Below, piece after piece: positions 60,051-64,000 of a stretch of 64,000 nucleotides of DNA. The notes under the pieces are model-generated. The model saw only the letters and a program-made list of their open reading frames with translations. It was not told where the DNA came from and ran no database searches. Source of the DNA: Aequorivita sp. CIP111184 (lineage in GTDB: Bacteria; Bacteroidota; Bacteroidia; Flavobacteriales; Flavobacteriaceae); contig NZ_UEFQ01000028.1 in the NCBI RefSeq assembly GCF_900489465.1, positions 153,182 through 217,181 of the forward strand, in the 5' to 3' direction. A program made the position numbers and the translations under genes. The first letter of the stretch is position 1, and each line of letters begins with the position of its first letter.

Positions 60051-63000
60051 CGCTTTGTTCAGTACATTAGAGCAATCCACGGTTTTGATTTCTTCGGAAC
60101 AAAATAATGTGGATGGTGTAATACCATAAATTTCTGGGATACTCCATCCTGGCTCACCGGCTTCCATATAAGTAAATGGGGTAGTGGCCAAAAGCCTAAT
60201 GGTATCATATTGTTTTTCTTTTATTTGCCAATACCCAATACGTAGGTGTGATACGTTTGGCCGCTCACTAGCGGGAACCACAGCTTCAAAGGGGTGGTAA
60301 TCAACCCAATTGCTTCCGTTCCAAGCTTTCACTTCGATATCTTCAATGGAATATTTATGCTTTACCTGTCTTACTTCCCTACCACCGCGAATAACCTTTT
60401 GAGGTGGAATTAAATCCACATGTTTTTCAGGAGGAAATGTGTATCCCCCGATTTTATCTGAAACTGAACTCGGAACAAGACCTTTTTCAACCTTAAATTC
60501 AATATAGGTGTCTAACGGAATTATTTTATCTATTTGATTTGCGTTTGGGATGTTTTCGGAATAATGTAAATCAAAGGATTCATTTGTAAGCATATGAATA
60601 CCTTTTACCAATTCATCTGTCCTGTCAATACCATTGGTTCCCTTGGGAAGAGGGGGGATTGCGGTTCTATCGACAGATTTTTCTTTTTCCCATTTCAATT
60701 TTACAGTGAAGCTCTTACAAACTTTTGCAAAAAGTATTTTTACGCACACCCGTAGATTAAGTTCGGCGTATATAAGAAAAGGTTTTGGAGCTTCTGCAGA
60801 GAAGATTGCGTCCAATGACAAACTTACGGCAACTATCCAAATATCAATATCAATAATACCTCCTGCAGCGATGTAACCTCCAATCTGTGGTCTTTCAAAA
60901 CTAATATATCCTCCAACTTCCACATAAGCAGCAAGATGTACTTTCGCTGGGCCAAATTGTTTCTTGAGTTCAAAATCTACCCTTGCACCAGCCTCAATCC
61001 CCTGTGCTGAAAGCATAAGATAAGATTGAGCGGTTATAATGGTCAATACCCTTGCAGTTATAGGAACCTCCCTAGTTCCGAAATTTACATACCAAGCAGA
61101 GGGATAATCAAAGAAAAATCCGGATTGTACTTCGGCATAAAGATCAATCAACAATCCACTTTTCGGAATTTGGAAATCCGCGCCCATTCCTGATTCAATG
61201 GAGTTGTCCCCCCAGGCGATAAACGCGAAAAATGGTGGCTCTCCAGAATCATCCAAACCTAATCGGGCACTTAAAATACTCGCCCTGCCCTCTACCATAA
61301 ATAGAGTTGGCAGCGAAAGTAAAATCATTACCCTTAATGAAATTAGGGTACCACTATCAAAACTAGTCCCAAGTACTGCACCCGCGCCAATAGAGAATGG
61401 GAAATCATAATCCTCTGTTCTTTCTGGACCACTGAATTTGGAAACATGGATTCCCTTTGGCGGATATGTGTAATATTCGTACCATGTATCTTCACCCGAA
61501 ACAAGTCCTATTGCCTCTTTTTCCGCAACATACCTAAAGCCAAGGAGACCCCTAAATCCATATATTCCCAAAGGACCGATTGGAATAGGTGCCGGAAGAT
61601 CTATAAAGGCATCAATAACAAAGGCCGGATACCTAGGTTGCATCTTCATCGCTGCACCACCAGCTATTTTAGCTTTTGGTAATTTAAGCGATATTTCACC
61701 TATATATTCAGGTGTTTCTCCGGGATCAGGCAATGAAAGCATACCATGGATTATTGCTACGGCACTTTCTGGACTAGCACTTCCTGGAATTATTAAATCG
61801 ACTTCAATGGTTTGAATGTGTAGAAAACTATCGCTATCTGTATACTTGGGCTCATCATTTTCATCTAATTCATCATTATCAACTGTATAATAATATTTTA
61901 TTCCTTCACCCCTGGCATCAATACCCAAAGGATCAAGGCTCATCGCACCATCGAAACCCCAATAATTATATTTGCGCATATCTCCGTCAAACTCAAGTTG
62001 TGTAGAACCGAAGTGAATGCCTGTTACGGCTATTTCGACAGGACCCAAATCCAGAGAAATATTAGTTGGAATGAAAGAATTACCTCCAACTATTTCAATA
62101 CTTCCATTATCATATATTCTAAGTTGTGGAATCTCGATCTTCTGCCCATTTAGGATTTTATCCATCGTGGCATTATTTTCAAAAGAAATCTGGCACGAGG
62201 TTCCTAAATAAAAATGATCATCTTCTCTACCCATTTCAACGGTTAAAATATTAATTGTCAAAAAGTCGAATAATGTAACTACCAATCCATTATTTAGGGA
62301 TGCAGTTAGATTAAAATCACCTTCTTCATTTATATGGCCGAGCAAATCTATTTTAGCTTCACCACCATCCTTTTTGAATTTTGGAATTGTTAGACTACCC
62401 GCAATATTCGATTCAGTTATTACATTTTGATGAAAATTCAAGTTGAAATAACTGAATCCAATTTTCCAACTGCCAATATCTACGTTTAACTCAGATTGAC
62501 CATTATTGGGCAATCCGCCAACCGTTTCCAAAGCTATAATGCCAGAGATACCACCAGTACCGATCAGTAAATTTCTTCCTGCAATTTGCAGGGTTGTATT
62601 GTCAACATTGTCAAACCATTTTTTAGGCAATGTAATTGATACTAATTCGGCAAAAATTCCTTGGAAAGAATTCGGACGACCATCAGCATCAGCTTCGGGG
62701 ATGTTCTTATCCGTTCTAAAATCAAATTTAAGAGTATCTATATCTATAAGTAAACCTGTATCTCCTATTTGGGAAGGGGTTAAATCAAAACTATCTGGGT
62801 TTAAGAACTCTAATCCTTTTTCAGAATGATAGGTCAAGCTTCCCACTGCATAGGTAAGCCTTGATTTAACCGTGTCATCTTCTATAACATTGCCCTCAGT
62901 ATCAACAGGTTTTAACCATGTTCTTGGAAATGCTAAAGCAACTTCAATTACATCAACAGAAGCTGAAAATTTTGGAATAAATAGATTAACAATTGTATCA

Positions 63001-63677
63001 AGATTAAAATCTCCTACCCATCTATTAAAAAGAATATTTAGGTCGTCAAAACCTTCTGGCAAGCTGTTTTGGTTTATATAGTTGTTCAAAATGTAGATTA
63101 TACTATCTAGATTTCTATTGTTTAATTGTTCAATTAAATCTATAACGTCAGTATAATAATCTCCGGATGTAGGATATGTTAGTGGTGGGTAACTATCATA
63201 AGCAGGATTTTGATTAAATTGATTTACAAATTCCTGAATAGGATATTCATAACCATTCAAAAATATTTCAACAGACTCAAAAAACAGCTCTTCTTTGGTT
63301 ATGTTAAACATATCCAATAAAAGAAGAAAATAGTCTTCTACAGAACTCAAGTTCTCCAGTTTTACTTTTCGAATGTATTTTAATATTGGAAGGTTATAAT
63401 AAATTGAAATTGGAATTTCTGTTGTACCTGAAGCAGTTCCTGGATTTAATAATAATTGAAAACCATCTTCACCTCCAAAAAGATTGAGGCCAACTTGCGC
63501 ATTTATAAGTAGAACGAGATGATGATAAGCAGTGTCGCCATAAACACTTTTTTCAACATAATATGTTTTGTAAAATAGCTTGTTTGTAACAGCTTCAAAA
63601 GCAGTTATTAACGGCTCAGGTAATGTCTCTGGTCGTATAAGGGTATTAAGTGCTGGATAAAACTGTGGTGCTGGCAT
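59979..63677 (-). CDS. Large beta-rich protein, possibly DUF6603-like (1232 aa)
   Basis: A 1232-residue protein with no signal peptide or membrane helix. Residues 1-230 are mixed, residues 230-1000 are dominated by alternating beta strands with many Gly and Pro (for example GPLGIYGFRGLLGFRY near residue 706, and VCVKILFAKVCKSF near residue 979), and the last 200 residues form a separate domain (VKHKYSIEDIEVKAWNG). The Gly-Pro-rich middle resembles DUF6603-type proteins known from contractile-injection-system-linked loci, but this is only a visual match. Start shares one base with the stop of the upstream incomplete gene. Confidence 0.75.
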   Translation of the reverse strand: MPAPQFYPALNTLIRPETLPEPLITAFEAVTNKLFYKTYYVEKSVYGDTAYHHLVLLINAQVGLNLFGGEDGFQLLLNPGTASGTTEIPISIYYNLPILKYIRKVKLENLSSVEDYFLLLLDMFNITKEELFFESVEIFLNGYEYPIQEFVNQFNQNPAYDSYPPLTYPTSGDYYTDVIDLIEQLNNRNLDSIIYILNNYINQNSLPEGFDDLNILFNRWVGDFNLDTIVNLFIPKFSASVDVIEVALAFPRTWLKPVDTEGNVIEDDTVKSRLTYAVGSLTYHSEKGLEFLNPDSFDLTPSQIGDTGLLIDIDTLKFDFRTDKNIPEADADGRPNSFQGIFAELVSITLPKKWFDNVDNTTLQIAGRNLLIGTGGISGIIALETVGGLPNNGQSELNVDIGSWKIGFSYFNLNFHQNVITESNIAGSLTIPKFKKDGGEAKIDLLGHINEEGDFNLTASLNNGLVVTLFDFLTINILTVEMGREDDHFYLGTSCQISFENNATMDKILNGQKIEIPQLRIYDNGSIEIVGGNSFIPTNISLDLGPVEIAVTGIHFGSTQLEFDGDMRKYNYWGFDGAMSLDPLGIDARGEGIKYYYTVDNDELDENDEPKYTDSDSFLHIQTIEVDLIIPGSASPESAVAIIHGMLSLPDPGETPEYIGEISLKLPKAKIAGGAAMKMQPRYPAFVIDAFIDLPAPIPIGPLGIYGFRGLLGFRYVAEKEAIGLVSGEDTWYEYYTYPPKGIHVSKFSGPERTEDYDFPFSIGAGAVLGTSFDSGTLISLRVMILLSLPTLFMVEGRASILSARLGLDDSGEPPFFAFIAWGDNSIESGMGADFQIPKSGLLIDLYAEVQSGFFFDYPSAWYVNFGTREVPITARVLTIITAQSYLMLSAQGIEAGARVDFELKKQFGPAKVHLAAYVEVGGYISFERPQIGGYIAAGGIIDIDIWIVAVSLSLDAIFSAEAPKPFLIYAELNLRVCVKILFAKVCKSFTVKLKWEKEKSVDRTAIPPLPKGTNGIDRTDELVKGIHMLTNESFDLHYSENIPNANQIDKIIPLDTYIEFKVEKGLVPSSVSDKIGGYTFPPEKHVDLIPPQKVIRGGREVRQVKHKYSIEDIEVKAWNGSNWVDYHPFEAVVPASERPNVSHLRIGYWQIKEKQYDTIRLLATTPFTYMEAGEPGWSIPEIYGITPSTLFCSEEIKTVDCSNVLNKALGTKYYPPTQFIGHFINGAYYAF

Positions 63678-64000
63678 TAGTTGTCTTTTTTAATTAATCT
63701 GTATTCATTTTTAACAGTTACAATTTTAAAGTCATTTAAAAAACCTGAAATATTTCCCCCTACATCTCCGGTAATAAATGAGTTCTTTCCCTTTTTTAAT
63801 GTTTTAAAGTTTCCATCTATATTTTGATCATAAACCGTAACAGGGTTTAATTCCCACTTAATAGTATCTAAATGAAAAACACTATTTTTATATTCATCTA
63901 ATTCGACTTGAGGAAAAACACCAATAAAATATTCTTGATTTTGATATTTTATTAAATTGGAATAATTATAAATCGGATCTTTATCAAATACTTTTAATAT
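63677..64000 (-). CDS. Unknown protein, N-terminus outside window
   Basis: The last 107 residues of a leftward gene whose TAA overlaps the start codon of the 1232-aa gene (TAATG). The visible part has beta-strand character (VEYKNSVFHLDTIKW-type, then GKNSFITGDVGGNIS) and a basic end (NEYRLIKKDN). No family is recognised. The one-base overlap means both are translated as one coupled operon, so the unknown upstream genes may help explain the large protein. Confidence 0.7.
   Translation of the reverse strand: MLKVFDKDPIYNYSNLIKYQNQEYFIGVFPQVELDEYKNSVFHLDTIKWELNPVTVYDQNIDGNFKTLKKGKNSFITGDVGGNISGFLNDFKIVTVKNEYRLIKKDN

Overview
The window is chromosomal DNA from a member of the Bacteroidota, most likely Flavobacteriaceae and possibly near Aequorivita. 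The genus is inference from gene content; no search was run. The DNA is AT-rich and promoters fit the Bacteroidota TTG/TAnnTTTG pattern. Family-level markers include a type IX secretion (T9SS) C-terminal sorting domain, a Lacal_2735-type small protein, a TIGR03991-type GlmU relative, DUF4199, DUF4252 and TIGR03643 proteins, a CarB without its allosteric domain, and ECF sigma/anti-sigma cassettes. No rRNA, tRNA, CRISPR array, insertion sequence or integrase was found.

Layout. 0-3 kb: a photolyase operon (38-aa protein, SRPBCC protein, SDR-like protein, photolyase) behind an inverted-repeat operator candidate. 3-12.9 kb: housekeeping and envelope genes (DUF2911, an ECF sigma/anti-sigma/periplasmic cassette, MsbA-like exporter, phosphohexomutase, glycosyltransferase, DUF4199, ribosomal protein L31, GlmU-like enzyme). 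12.9-17.8 kb: an interrupted small membrane protein, then a TetR-TolC-HlyD-DHA2 multidrug efflux operon with a palindromic operator. 17.9-30.4 kb: an orphan oligopeptide-binding lipoprotein, MtaB, hydrolase, transglycosylase, thioredoxin-like protein, rpmH, carB, a T9SS cupredoxin-like protein and RmuC. 30.4-36.5 kb: a vitamin B12 uptake locus, with an ABC importer on one strand and a cobalamin riboswitch, BtuB and a BtuG-like surface lipoprotein on the other. 36.7-43.1 kb: PAS protein, thioesterase, S41 protease, a second ECF sigma cassette driving two DUF4252 proteins, and PurB, with two copies of a dispersed palindromic repeat. 43.3-51.3 kb: a 38-aa Q/N/P-rich protein, an AraC regulator, a DUF1328-like protein, a response regulator, a 1650-aa ten-PAS histidine kinase, and a response-regulator remnant. 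51.4-57.3 kb: acetyl-CoA synthetase, patatin, YceI-like lipoprotein and a flavin reductase/TIGR03643/DUF2452/Lacal_2735 operon.

The right end (57.5-64 kb) is the accessory part. It holds two adjacent phage-tail-tube (T4 gp19-like) proteins typical of contractile injection systems but with no sheath or baseplate gene in view, a small Bacteroidota-specific protein, a conserved 249-aa protein of unknown function, a truncated gene start, and a leftward operon with a 1232-aa beta-rich protein, possibly DUF6603-like, preceded by an incomplete gene that runs off the window. This is the best candidate for an undescribed system, but the evidence is partial.
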